This document shows, piece by piece, positions 1 through 7,278 of a stretch of 44,752 nt of DNA; the stretch's first letter is position 1; every line of letters starts with the position of its first letter. Source of the stretch: a virus. Below the pieces are notes generated by a model. It ran no database searches. It worked only from the letters and a program-made list of their open reading frames with translations, and was not told the origin of the DNA. Position numbers and translations under genes: made by a program. Location of the stretch: positions 1 to 44,752 of IMG/VR virus record IMGVR_UViG_3300046472_000096; one strand, 5' to 3'.

Positions 1-127
1 GTCGTGCGCATCAGCACGCTGGCGGCGTCGATGATCAGCATGTCGTCCATGATCTTGCGCGTGAACTCGCTGCGATTCTGTTCAGGGTTTGGGAACTCGA
101 TCAGCGCGGTGAGGTCCTGCAGGATCT
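1..127. repeat. Left copy of 127-bp terminal direct repeat (circular contig overlap)
   Basis: Bases 1-127 are identical to 44626-44752. The repeat lies inside the portal gene, and the reading frame continues perfectly through the join (2277 nt, 759 codons). A length of exactly 127 matches a common maximum assembler k-mer, so this is most likely an overlap left when a circular or circularly permuted genome was assembled. A real terminal repeat cannot be excluded from sequence alone. Confidence 0.9.
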
Positions 128-515
128 TCTGATCGGGTTTTCGCTTCGCGTATTCCTTCGACGTTTCGCCTGGCCGTCGACGCAGTCGGATATTGACGGG
201 CATCCGACAGACCTGATCCTTCACGTTTTCGATGATGACGCGCACCATGTCGTACATGGACGCCTCACGCAGCTGCCCCGCTTTCAGCGGTTCATTGGCG
301 CGAGGGGTGAAGATCAGATTCTGCCCGGGAGGGAATTGAATGCCGCGCGGTTGCGTTCCCTCGGGCGCGATCGGGCGCACGGGCTGCAGGGGACCGAACC
401 AGTCCGACGTCTCGACGCCGCGAATGTCGTTCTGCGGAGCTTGGAACAATTGCGTCAGCGCCGCTGCAAGTGGACCCATGGGTTTGATCGACAGTGACGT
501 CTGCGCTCGACTCAT
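1..515 (-). CDS. Portal protein-MuF fusion, N-terminal part (continues at 44625)
   Basis: This is the first 171 codons of the portal gene, cut by the contig edge; the rest is at 42864-44752. Joined across the circle the product is 758 aa. The portal forms the dodecameric DNA gate at one capsid vertex and docks the terminase. The start is ATG at 515-513. An in-frame TAA lies four codons upstream with no other start between. There is no Shine-Dalgarno sequence. A TATAAC hexamer (minus strand, 529-524) ends 8 nt before the ATG, the same geometry as at the divergent promoters near 9500, so a leaderless transcript is possible but the -35 region is poor. The gene follows terL and a small zinc-ribbon membrane protein, the usual packaging-to-head order. 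Confidence 0.85.
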   Translation of the reverse strand, partial: MSRAQTSLSIKPMGPLAAALTQLFQAPQNDIRGVETSDWFGPLQPVRPIAPEGTQPRGIQFPPGQNLIFTPRANEPLKAGQLREASMYDMVRVIIENVKDQVCRMPVNIRLRRRPGETSKEYAKRKPDQKILQDLTALIEFPNPEQNRSEFTRKIMDDMLIIDAASVLMRT

Positions 516-550
516 GATCGAGAGTTATAACACGGGCGGAAAAATTCGCC

Positions 551-874
551 TCAGATAGAATCTTTCTTCGGTGGGTCTGCTTTCCACCATCGATCTGATT
601 TCGCGACGCACTCTTCGAGCCAGGTCGCTTCGCAGATCGTGCACGTGTGCTGCACGTAGGGACGTTCGCCCAGATTCTGATCTGCCAGCCCCTTCACCAT
701 CTTCAGCTTGCCCTGCCAATTCCCGCACGCGGGGCACTTCGCGTTCACGTTCACAAACGGGCCGCGGCGGTAGCTTTCGATGCGTGGTTTCCAGTGGTAG
801 AACCACGTGATCAGCAGCAGCGCGACGAGGGTGATGATCAGCACGCCGAGATAGATCCACATTGAACGATTCAT
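551..874 (-). CDS. Small membrane protein with zinc ribbon
   Basis: 107 aa. Residues about 5-25 form one transmembrane segment (a run of I, L, V and A after a short N-terminus). Next come a basic stretch and a zinc ribbon: CPACG at about 47-51, then CTIC and a further Cys at about 77-88. The C-terminus is rich in W, K and D. Its start overlaps the terL stop by 4 bp (ATGA), so the two are translationally coupled. I do not recognise the family. Its place between terL and portal suggests a role in packaging or head assembly at the membrane. It is notable that its neighbour TerL also ends in a zinc ribbon. Confidence 0.75.
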   Translation of the reverse strand: MNRSMWIYLGVLIITLVALLLITWFYHWKPRIESYRRGPFVNVNAKCPACGNWQGKLKMVKGLADQNLGERPYVQHTCTICEATWLEECVAKSDRWWKADPPKKDSI

Positions 875-2589
875 TTATTGAGGTCCCTTCTGCTGAAGCC
901 AGGTTGAATGACGGGGCCACCCCACTGATGACCGCACGCGTTACATTTCCACGTGCCGGCGATGCGCACGATCATCGTCGCTGCGCATTGTGGGCAGGCC
1001 TTTGTCTGAGTGTTCGTCACGGGTTTCTGCAGCGTAGACGTCTGCACTTTGACCAGATCGTTCGACGTGTCTGCAGCTGCTGGGGGTGTCGCTGCTGTTT
1101 GCGGGGGTTGTCCGTTCGCGGCGGCTGCCAGTGATTTCATATAGTCGACCAGTGTCATCGTCAGCGTTAACTTTCGAATCTGCGCGAGTGCCTGCGTGCA
1201 CGCATCGACGTCGTCGTCGTGCGTCGCGTTCGGGAATCCCGCGTGCTGTTCTATGAAGTCGTGCACCCAGCCCACGGGCACCAGCACGCCCTGATCATTG
1301 CGTCGGCCTGGCAGGTAGACATTGTGCGCTTCGACTTCGCCCGATACGGCATACGCTCGGGAGATCTTCCCACCCTCGGGTTCGACGGGCACCATCCCAG
1401 AGATCTCAGCCTTCATGTCGTCGATGACTGCGGTGCCGTTGGCTTTGTCTTCGATGAACTTGCGATAACTCTTTGGGTGTTTGGCAGACATGGTGCGCAC
1501 TGCCTGCTTTGTTGCACCAAACGACATTCGATCATTGACGCGATCGATCAGATACTTGTTCGCCCCTTTATAACCCCAGACCTGCCCCGACACAAAATCG
1601 GAGGTCTTCGTGTCTTTGAACGCGCAGTCCCAGCTCTGGATCTGCTCTGTCAATTCTGGCGGTACTGCTGCGTCGTAGAATCGCCAGTCGTCTCGTTTGA
1701 AGATATTGCCGCCGATGGGTGAGGGGCGCCCCTGATACAAAGCTGCCCACTGCGCAGAGCTGATCAGCCCGCCGTCGCGAATCGCGAGAAGCGACTCCAG
1801 ACTGAAACGTTCGACGCTGAGCGGATCCCCCGCCTTGCGATGTGGTTCGTCGACTTCAGCGATCGCAGGGAAGTTCACGACTTTCCATCGCCCCTTCTCT
1901 CGATCGATCAGTCGACCGATGATGTCGTCAGAGTGCCAGCGTGTCGCCATCACGATCACGCCCCCGCCTTCCTGCACGCGTGTCATGACTGTCGTCGCCA
2001 GCCAGTTCCAACTTCCTTCGCGAATCGTTTCGCTTTGCGCCTCGAGGTCGTCTTTCAGCGGGTCGTCGACGATCACGATATCGGCCGGGTTACCAGTGAG
2101 GGATCCCCCGCGGCCGACAGCGCGATAGCTGCCAGCCTTGCCGACGATCGTGAAGAAGTCGCTGCGACGTTTCTCTGCAGCGCTCTTCGCGTTCAGAGCC
2201 AGGATGCGGGTCTTCGGGAACAGTCGGGAGTACTCCTCGGAGTCGATGACCTTCTGCACGTCAGTCGAGAAGCTCTCAGCAAGATCTGACGCGTATGCAG
2301 TGCCGACGATGCGCCAGTCGGGATTCTTACCGAACGCGTATGCGGGCATCCGTCGACTGGTGAGTTCAGACTTGCCGTGCTGGGGTGGCGCTGAAAGAAT
2401 CAGCCGCGGTGCACGTTTCGCAAGGACGTCTTCGATGAACTGATCGAGAGCTGCTCCGACTTCGCGATGGAACCATCCGGCCTGGTAGTTCGACTTTGTG
2501 GTGAGGGTGAAGTCGACAAGATCACGACGGGCGAGTTCGTCATTGATCTCCTGCAGCGTCGCGTCTTCGAGCCTTCTCGACGATCGCAC
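871..2589 (-). CDS. terL: Terminase large subunit (TerL) with C-terminal zinc ribbon
   Basis: ATP-driven packaging motor and genome-cutting nuclease. Counting from the furthest upstream in-frame ATG (2772), Walker A is SAPPQHGKSE (about 127-136), Walker B is DIVIVDDP (about 231-238), and a motif III-like VIVMATRWH follows (about 272-280). The RNase H-fold nuclease has D382 in SWDCAFKD, E441/D442 and the DDDVDA cluster near 519-524. The last ~45 residues carry a zinc ribbon (CPQC, CNACGH), which most TerL proteins lack. The ORF is open to 2772, but that would overlap the small-terminase gene by 233 bp with a low-complexity N-terminus. I prefer GTG at 2589, just before the conserved ELARRDLVDF segment. 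The exact start is uncertain. Confidence 0.93.
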   Translation of the reverse strand: MRSSRRLEDATLQEINDELARRDLVDFTLTTKSNYQAGWFHREVGAALDQFIEDVLAKRAPRLILSAPPQHGKSELTSRRMPAYAFGKNPDWRIVGTAYASDLAESFSTDVQKVIDSEEYSRLFPKTRILALNAKSAAEKRRSDFFTIVGKAGSYRAVGRGGSLTGNPADIVIVDDPLKDDLEAQSETIREGSWNWLATTVMTRVQEGGGVIVMATRWHSDDIIGRLIDREKGRWKVVNFPAIAEVDEPHRKAGDPLSVERFSLESLLAIRDGGLISSAQWAALYQGRPSPIGGNIFKRDDWRFYDAAVPPELTEQIQSWDCAFKDTKTSDFVSGQVWGYKGANKYLIDRVNDRMSFGATKQAVRTMSAKHPKSYRKFIEDKANGTAVIDDMKAEISGMVPVEPEGGKISRAYAVSGEVEAHNVYLPGRRNDQGVLVPVGWVHDFIEQHAGFPNATHDDDVDACTQALAQIRKLTLTMTLVDYMKSLAAAANGQPPQTAATPPAAADTSNDLVKVQTSTLQKPVTNTQTKACPQCAATMIVRIAGTWKCNACGHQWGGPVIQPGFSRRDLNK

Positions 2590-2962
2590 GGTACGCGAGG
2601 AGTTCTTCTTTGCTGAGCTTGCTGAGGTCGATGCTGTCTGCGATTGTTCGGATCGGTTCGCCACCTTCGACGCCGCTGAGTTCGATGCGCTGGGTCGCTT
2701 TGCCCTCGATCGCTTCTCTGATTTCGGTGGCGTTACCGTGTCGTCCTTTGGCGGCGTTGAAGAATTGACCATAGGCTACTGCATCTGCCCATGTTGCTTT
2801 CTCGCCCAGCTGCAGCACTTCGCGAATCTTTTTCGGCACACGGCGCCGCCCAAGCAGCATGTATGCCTCAGTGATCGGTCGACGTTTCGGTCGACCCCCG
2901 GGGTTGCCTGACTTTCCCTTTGTGAACGGTTTAAGATTCGCTTTCTGCTTCTCATTGGGCAT
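2540..2962 (-). CDS. Putative terminase small subunit (DUF5681-like)
   Basis: 140 aa. The N-terminus has the GKSGNPGGRPK signature (about residues 15-25) of DUF5681-type proteins, which often sit directly before phage terminase large subunits. A helical, charged C-terminus follows. Small terminases recognise phage DNA and start packaging. The start overlaps the Mom-like gene stop by 11 bp and the end overlaps terL, so all three belong to one operon. The small-terminase role is inferred from the signature plus position. Confidence 0.8.
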   Translation of the reverse strand: MPNEKQKANLKPFTKGKSGNPGGRPKRRPITEAYMLLGRRRVPKKIREVLQLGEKATWADAVAYGQFFNAAKGRHGNATEIREAIEGKATQRIELSGVEGGEPIRTIADSIDLSKLSKEELLAYRAIVEKARRRDAAGDQ

Positions 2963-3668
2963 CGGAGTTTTGGAGCGTGGGGGTCGGTGCTAACCCGCCC
3001 TTTCCCGACTGGTCGTCGGGCGTGTCGTCGGTATCACTTCCCACGCGCTTTGGGTACGGTCTGCTGAGTGGCTGCAATTGCTTTCGCATGTCATCGTCGA
3101 GGGGCATCAGATAGCGATACTTCCCCGGGAGTTCCACGATTCTACACTCGTCGGGCTTGGGCACCACCCTGTATCGGCCGTATTGCTTTCGAACTCCAGT
3201 CGGTGACACCTGACGATTGTGCAGCATCTTGCCATCGGGTCGCACGTATTGCTTCGTGGGCGCTGACTGTCCGCAGAAGATCCAGTTCGTCGCCTGGTAG
3301 ATTCCGCCGTGATGCCCGTGCGATGGATCCGCAAACGAAATGACGAGACGCATCCCCGGCGACTGCTTCTTCAAAAACGTCAGCGCGATCCTGATGATCT
3401 TCGACACGGGCGTCACGTGCTTCGTCAGGGCGATGCGCGTCAGCTCACAGCCTTCAGTCTGCGCGAGTCGATAGGGGTTCAGCAGACTCGGGCTGGCACC
3501 TCGAGAGAAGATCACAGCGCCGATGAAGTCGCCATTCTCCCAGACGCCGATCATGTTATGCGGGGGTGGTGGGATCGATTTCGAATAATGCCACTGCCGG
3601 CAGGCATACGCTGCAGCTTCGTGGCTGCACCAGTCGAGTCGCAGTGTCGGTTTACTTTGTGAACTCAT
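2952..3668 (-). CDS. Mom-like DNA adenine hypermodification protein
   Basis: 238 aa from ATG 3668; the frame stays open upstream to 3740, which would overlap the previous gene more. The body matches my knowledge of the Mom family of phage Mu, a GNAT-fold protein that turns adenine into N6-(carbamoylmethyl)adenine. Visible signs are QWHYSKSIPPPPHNMIGVWE near the N-terminus, then GAVIFSRGAS, ELTRIALTKHVTPVSK, the SFADPSHGHHGGIYQATNW block, and a Pro/Asp-rich tail. No Com-like translational activator is evident. It is overlapped by a ParB-like gene upstream and the small terminase downstream, so it is made together with the packaging genes, as expected for protection of DNA about to be packaged. 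Family assignment is by eye. Confidence 0.8.
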   Translation of the reverse strand: MSSQSKPTLRLDWCSHEAAAYACRQWHYSKSIPPPPHNMIGVWENGDFIGAVIFSRGASPSLLNPYRLAQTEGCELTRIALTKHVTPVSKIIRIALTFLKKQSPGMRLVISFADPSHGHHGGIYQATNWIFCGQSAPTKQYVRPDGKMLHNRQVSPTGVRKQYGRYRVVPKPDECRIVELPGKYRYLMPLDDDMRKQLQPLSRPYPKRVGSDTDDTPDDQSGKGGLAPTPTLQNSDAQ

Positions 3669-4143
3669 GACCACACTTCGGGCACGTGATGGGGGTCTGC
3701 TGATCGAGACGTCCCTGCGCTTCAGCATCAGCGGGCCCAAACTTTGGGGGCTGGAATGTCATCAGCTCTTCAGGACCAAACCCTGTCAGATCCATGTCGA
3801 ACGCGTCGACGTTCAGTTCTTTCAGCAGCTGCCCGAGCTGCTCTCTGTCCCACGTGCCGCCCTGTTTGTTCAGTGCGATGTTGAGGGCCTTCTCTTCGCG
3901 ATCGCTGAGATCGACAGTCGAGACTTCGACGTCAGTGTCGCCGCGTGCTTCGAGAATCGAAAGTCGCTGATGACCTCCCACCAGGTTGCCTGATCGTTTG
4001 TTCCAGATGATCGGTTCGACCATGCCGAACGTGTCGATCGCTTTCTTCAGTCGTTTGTATTCAGGGTCGGCGGGTTTCAGCAGAACGCGGGGGTTGTACT
4101 TCGCTCGTTTGATGGTGGCGATCGGGATCCGTTCGATGTTCAT
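3652..4143 (-). CDS. ParB/Srx-like nuclease-domain protein
   Basis: 163 aa. The N-terminal ParB-like domain shows YNPRVLL (about 16-22), GMVEPIIWN, and the signature GNLVGGHQRL (about 52-61). A short C-terminal CPKCGHEF resembles half a zinc knuckle. Stand-alone proteins of this type are common beside phage terminases and DNA-modification genes; family members are nucleotide-binding or nicking, but no activity can be assigned here. The ATG has no Shine-Dalgarno sequence and directly follows the T-rich tail of a terminator-like hairpin. Its 3' end overlaps the Mom-like gene by 17 bp, which suggests a joint modification function. Confidence 0.8.
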   Translation of the reverse strand: MNIERIPIATIKRAKYNPRVLLKPADPEYKRLKKAIDTFGMVEPIIWNKRSGNLVGGHQRLSILEARGDTDVEVSTVDLSDREEKALNIALNKQGGTWDREQLGQLLKELNVDAFDMDLTGFGPEELMTFQPPKFGPADAEAQGRLDQQTPITCPKCGHEFTK

Positions 4144-4164
4144 AGGGAAAAATAGGGAAAAAGA

Positions 4165-4196
4165 GGGACGGCGAGGGATCGACCCTCAACCGTCCC
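4165..4196 (-). terminator. Rho-independent terminator-like hairpin
   Basis: On the minus strand GGGACGG (4171-4165 complement) and its partner at 4190-4196 form a 7-bp outer stem. A nested GAGGG/CCCTC stem lies inside (4173-4187). A T-rich tract follows (complement of about 4145-4164). It lies between the stop of the 4205-4969 gene and the start of the ParB-like gene, so it could end or attenuate the upstream operon before the modification/packaging genes. Confidence 0.65.
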
Positions 4197-4204
4197 CCCG
4201 ATGG

Positions 4205-4969
4205 TTACGCGTTCGGATCGGGCGTCACGGTGAACTGCGCAGTCTGAGCTGCACCAGTCGCTGGCGTGACGACGACGTCGACAGTCACATCAGTCGCACC
4301 CGGGGACGATCCCACAGGGACGATGAACGTGACAGAGGTGTCGCTCCAGCTCGTCACCTGCGCGGGGGCGCCGCTGACAGTGACAGCGCCGGGGGCTGCA
4401 CCGAAGCCAGCGCCGGACGCGATGACAGTCGTGCCATCGAACCCAGACGTGGGCATCAGCGACAGCGCCGGGGGCGGGGTCGTGGTGTTCGCGACGACGG
4501 CAGCTTTCAGCTTGTCGCTTTCTGCCTTCATGTTCGCGATCAGTCCGCTGAGCGCACCCAGCTGCTGCGGGGTTGCACCTGCGGCGACGCCGGCATCGTG
4601 AGCTTGCTGCAGCAGCACGGGCACGCCGTCGATGAAAGCGATCGCAGAGTCGATGATCGACGTCTGCGCTGTGACTGTTTCAGTCAGATCGGTCAGGGCC
4701 TGGTCCAGTGGGCTCTTCATACTTGGATTCTCCGGATGTGAAGTGCTGAACGCTGCAGTCTGCTTCCCTGCATTCGCCAGCGAGGTTTGTAGTTTGATCG
4801 TTGAACGGGACAGCAAATGGTCGAGCAGCTGCAATTGTTCGACCTGTGCGGATCGCACGTGGTCTGCAGCTGGCTTCGCGTCAGTGTGAATATGCACGTT
4901 GACGGTGATGTCTTTCAAGAGATTGTGAAGCGCGTCGCTGGTTTCTTTCCTCATTTCGTCATGCTCCAC
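4205..4969 (-). CDS. IPT/TIG (Ig-like) domain protein
   Basis: 254 aa. Residues 1-83 are helical with a Leu-rich stretch (about 40-65). Residues 84-165 are again helical (SAIAFIDG, GATPQQLGAL, MKAESDKLKAAV). After a TTTPPPALSL linker, residues about 172-254 form an IPT/TIG beta domain (SGFDGTTVIASGAGFG, SDTSVTFIVP, ATDVTVDVVV). An internal ATG at 4720 has a GGAGA element 8-9 nt before it and begins a segment resembling stand-alone phage proteins, so two products may be made. The IPT domain suggests virion-surface or extracellular carbohydrate binding (inference). Followed by a terminator. Confidence 0.7.
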   Translation of the reverse strand: MEHDEMRKETSDALHNLLKDITVNVHIHTDAKPAADHVRSAQVEQLQLLDHLLSRSTIKLQTSLANAGKQTAAFSTSHPENPSMKSPLDQALTDLTETVTAQTSIIDSAIAFIDGVPVLLQQAHDAGVAAGATPQQLGALSGLIANMKAESDKLKAAVVANTTTPPPALSLMPTSGFDGTTVIASGAGFGAAPGAVTVSGAPAQVTSWSDTSVTFIVPVGSSPGATDVTVDVVVTPATGAAQTAQFTVTPDPNA

Positions 4970-5511
4970 GTGCGCACGGCGCAGTGCTTCGCAGCGTCAC
5001 AGACTGAGAGTCGCATCGTGTGAATCCCCGCGGCGATCGTCGTCGAGTTCCAGCGAACGTAGAACGATGGGGGCAGCACGTCGATCGAATTGCCGAACGG
5101 GGTTGCCAGGCGCCCGTCGACCTCGAGCTTCCCTGAAACGACGCCCACGTTATCTGACGCTGTGACTGTCATCGCAAGACCCGCTGTGGCAGCGACGAGC
5201 TTGACTGCGCCTGTCGTGATATCGACGTTCGCAGAGTTCGTGACGCTGGTGATGACGGGATCGATCGTGTCGCTGAGTGCGGGATTGTTGCCGACGAACA
5301 CATCGAAGTGCGGCGACGGGATCGGTGTGAACTTGAACGTGACGGGCGCACCCGCTGCGTCTGTCGGGTTGCAGACGTATGCAACATCGTGATCGGGGAA
5401 CGTTGTCGGGGGCTGCTGCAGACTGTACATCACTGACGCGCCCAGACAGATCGCAGTCAGCACCATCAGCATCACGTAGAGGAACGTGTGTTTCTCGATG
5501 AACTTGTTCAT
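4951..5511 (-). CDS. Membrane-anchored or secreted Ig-like protein
   Basis: 186 aa. Residues about 10-31 form a signal anchor or uncleaved signal peptide (LYVMLMVLTAICLGASVMY after K/H residues). The rest is a beta-rich Ig-like fold with the TVTASDNVGVVSGKLEVDG pattern seen in bacterial Ig-type domains, and two Cys pairs. It overlaps both neighbours by a few bases. A periplasmic or surface role is likely; superinfection exclusion or cell-wall contact are possibilities, not shown. No function assigned. Confidence 0.65.
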   Translation of the reverse strand: MNKFIEKHTFLYVMLMVLTAICLGASVMYSLQQPPTTFPDHDVAYVCNPTDAAGAPVTFKFTPIPSPHFDVFVGNNPALSDTIDPVITSVTNSANVDITTGAVKLVAATAGLAMTVTASDNVGVVSGKLEVDGRLATPFGNSIDVLPPSFYVRWNSTTIAAGIHTMRLSVCDAAKHCAVRTWSMTK

Positions 5512-5726
5512 GGGTTCTCCTTCTTCAGTTTGTCGACTTTGAGCTTCGCAGCCAGAACGTGAACATCAGCGACGCTGGCAAAGACGTTGCTGACGCGCTG
5601 TGCAATTTCGAACACCCCGATTGTCGGGTTGTTCGCGTGCGCCATCCCCAGCAGTCTCGACAGCAGCCGCCATTGCTTGCCTGTCATGCCGTGGGGTTTT
5701 CGCTTTACGGTTTCTTCGGTGGCCAT
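5508..5726 (-). CDS. Small hypothetical protein
   Basis: 72 aa from ATG 5726, starting MATEETVKRK. The reading frame stays open further upstream, but that part runs over the neighbouring gene and is low in complexity, so the shorter start is preferred. It is helical and basic, with GKQWRLLSRLLG in the middle and a Lys-rich C-terminus. The stop overlaps the next gene by 4 bp. I do not recognise the family. Confidence 0.55.
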   Translation of the reverse strand: MATEETVKRKPHGMTGKQWRLLSRLLGMAHANNPTIGVFEIAQRVSNVFASVADVHVLAAKLKVDKLKKENP

Positions 5727-5923
5727 TCGCTCATTGGGTGCAGCGTGTCTGTCGGCAGCGGTGGCTGCGGGGTCGACGGCTGCACTGTGCTGGGCGTTGG
5801 TGGCCCTGTGTTGATCGGGATCGTGAACTGCATCCCCTGCAGCTTGTCGAGATCGACGCAGCTCGTCTCTGTCGCTGGCTGCAGCAATAACAATCCGATA
5901 ATTATGCAATTCTTATTGATCAC
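5705..5923 (-). CDS. Small exported proline-rich protein
   Basis: 72 aa. An N-terminal hydrophobic segment (about 6-15, CIIIGLLLLQ) follows one Lys. Residues about 40-72 are very rich in P, T and S. A Cys at 22 exists but there is no convincing lipobox. Proline-rich small exported proteins occur as outer-membrane spanins (Rz1-like), but this gene is far from the lysis genes at 22686-23540, so that role is only one possibility. It overlaps the resolvase stop by 4 bp. Confidence 0.55.
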   Translation of the reverse strand: MINKNCIIIGLLLLQPATETSCVDLDKLQGMQFTIPINTGPPTPSTVQPSTPQPPLPTDTLHPMSEWPPKKP

Positions 5924-6543
5924 GCTGCCCCTCGTCTCTTCTTCTCAGGTTTCACTTTCGGATGCAGAATCGCCTGCACGACGTCGTACTGAAATTTTGG
6001 CAATCCTACCATGCCCCCAGGCCGCGCCATCGCGACGCCGAGCTTCGCAAGACCGAACGCGTCTGCCATGTTGTCGTCGCTGAAGTCGACGTCCCATCGT
6101 TTGAAGCACTCTTTGATCATGATGTTCTTGTCAGCGTGCCCGTCGCCGGTGACGAACTTCTTCAGCTGCGTGGGTGGCACCTCGAGCGGGGTCAAGCCAG
6201 CTTTGCGCAGATGGTATCGAATGATCCCGCCCAGCTCACGCAGCGACGTTCCCCACGCGGTACCGGAATCGAACGAGTAACCCTCGATGGTGACCTGGTG
6301 GCAGTGCATCGCGTATCCCATCACCGCGTTCAGGATCATCTGCCAGCGACCCATGTCGTCGCTGGGTACAGGGCTGATCAGCAGCCCCTGATAGAAATCG
6401 CCGGACGCGAGTCGCTTCTCGATGCGAGGGAAAGCCAGCGCGTGCACCCCGCCGCCGCTGAGCAGCTTCAGCTGCGCGACGTCCTCGACGATCATCGCAA
6501 GGCCCGTGCCGTTGATCGACAGATCGATGCCCAGAACGTTCAT
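5920..6543 (-). CDS. RuvC-like Holliday junction resolvase
   Basis: 207 aa, the length expected for phage RuvC-type resolvases. The RNase H-fold acid residues are visible: D7 in LGIDLSINGTG, E87 in VTIEGYSF, and the pair in DDNMADAFGLAKLG (about 155-168). It cuts four-way junctions and branches so the genome can be packaged. It sits in the leftward operon after replication genes and is coupled by ATGA to the upstream small gene. With the nuclease and ATPase genes on the plus strand it suggests recombination-dependent replication or processing. Confidence 0.85.
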   Translation of the reverse strand: MNVLGIDLSINGTGLAMIVEDVAQLKLLSGGGVHALAFPRIEKRLASGDFYQGLLISPVPSDDMGRWQMILNAVMGYAMHCHQVTIEGYSFDSGTAWGTSLRELGGIIRYHLRKAGLTPLEVPPTQLKKFVTGDGHADKNIMIKECFKRWDVDFSDDNMADAFGLAKLGVAMARPGGMVGLPKFQYDVVQAILHPKVKPEKKRRGAA

Positions 6544-6761
6544 TTGAAATTACCCCAACCGCCAGATGCCTTCTTCTGCGCTTCCTGCTGCTCGTCGCGA
6601 ATCTCTCGACGCACTTCAGCAGCGACAGTTTCAGCTGCAGTTTCCCACGCGTGCAGCTGGACGGCCGGCAGCTCGTCGAACGGGGTGAACGGGATCGTCG
6701 GCACTGCCGCCTGGCGTTCGCGCTTGTAGGCGTCGTAGCAGATGCGTGCGAGTCGCGTCAT
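6540..6761 (-). CDS. Small hypothetical protein
   Basis: 73 aa. The N-terminus is basic (CYDAYKRERQ), a Pro-rich centre (PTIPFTPFDELP) follows, and then an amphipathic helix rich in Ala, Glu and Arg. It ends GGWGNFK. Both ends overlap neighbours by 4 bp (ATGA), which supports real translation. No family recognised; it lies between resolvase and initiator genes, so a DNA-metabolism accessory role is plausible. Confidence 0.6.
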   Translation of the reverse strand: MTRLARICYDAYKRERQAAVPTIPFTPFDELPAVQLHAWETAAETVAAEVRREIRDEQQEAQKKASGGWGNFK

Positions 6762-7030
6762 GACACCTGCCCTGCTGCAGGTCCGCGCATCGCGTCGACG
6801 ATCGCGATCTCACGTCGCAGCTTGGCGTTCGATTCAACCAGCTGCTGATGATTTCGTTCAGCTTCGCACAGATACGTTTCAGCCAGGCGCCCGTGCACGC
6901 GGTAGAGCATCAGCACAGCGTCGTGTTCGAGGTTCGCTTCGAGAATGAGGGCAGCGACCAGCTTCGTCGCGTCATAAAGCGCGTCGACCAGATCGTCACC
7001 TGAGGGGTGCAGTTGGCTGTAGATCTTCAT
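6758..7030 (-). CDS. Small helical hypothetical protein
   Basis: 90 aa from ATG 7030, which has AAAGGAC about 9 nt upstream; the longer in-frame start (7168) would run over the neighbouring gene. Almost entirely helical: DALYDATKLVAALILEANLE, then a coiled-coil-like QQLVESNAKLRREIAIVDAM. It overlaps its neighbours by 4 bp on each side. No family recognised. Confidence 0.6.
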   Translation of the reverse strand: MKIYSQLHPSGDDLVDALYDATKLVAALILEANLEHDAVLMLYRVHGRLAETYLCEAERNHQQLVESNAKLRREIAIVDAMRGPAAGQVS

Positions 7031-7278
7031 CGGAGTCTGTCCTTTCGTTGCATGAGTTCGCCGCGGCGGGTGAGTTCGTAGAGTTTCAGGGTGCGTGCGC
7101 ACTTGCCGCCCTGACGGTTCGCGACTTTCGCGAGAGACGTCGCCTGCCCAGTGTGGGTGAGGATCCACATTCCGATCTGAACTTTGCGGGGTTCGATCTT
7201 CAGTTCTTCAGCCAGCTCCCTGACAGTGCCAGGTCCTTCGCTCAGAGCTTTGCGGAGCTTCTTCGAGATCCCCGTCAC
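7027..7278 (-). CDS. Small winged-helix DNA-binding protein
   Basis: 83 aa. The pattern KALSEGPGTVRELAEELKIE, then KVQIGMWILTHTGQ and a basic wing ending in KLYELTRRGE, is that of a winged helix-turn-helix like those of Rrf2- or MarR-type folds. It is translationally coupled to the initiator upstream (4-bp overlap) and probably modulates replication or leftward transcription. Function inferred from fold signs only. Confidence 0.65.
   Translation of the reverse strand: MTGISKKLRKALSEGPGTVRELAEELKIEPRKVQIGMWILTHTGQATSLAKVANRQGGKCARTLKLYELTRRGELMQRKDRLR

Noticed and set aside
1-127. True direct terminal repeats of a linear genome
   Set aside because: Exactly 127 bp, within a coding frame that continues through the join; an assembler overlap is simpler. 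Not excluded formally.
2590-2772. N-terminal 61-codon extension of TerL
   Set aside because: Would overlap the small terminase by over 230 bp, is low complexity, and has no ribosome site; GTG 2589 fits better.
5705-5923. Rz1-type outer spanin
   Set aside because: Proline-rich and exported, but no lipobox and far from the lysis genes; kept as unassigned.
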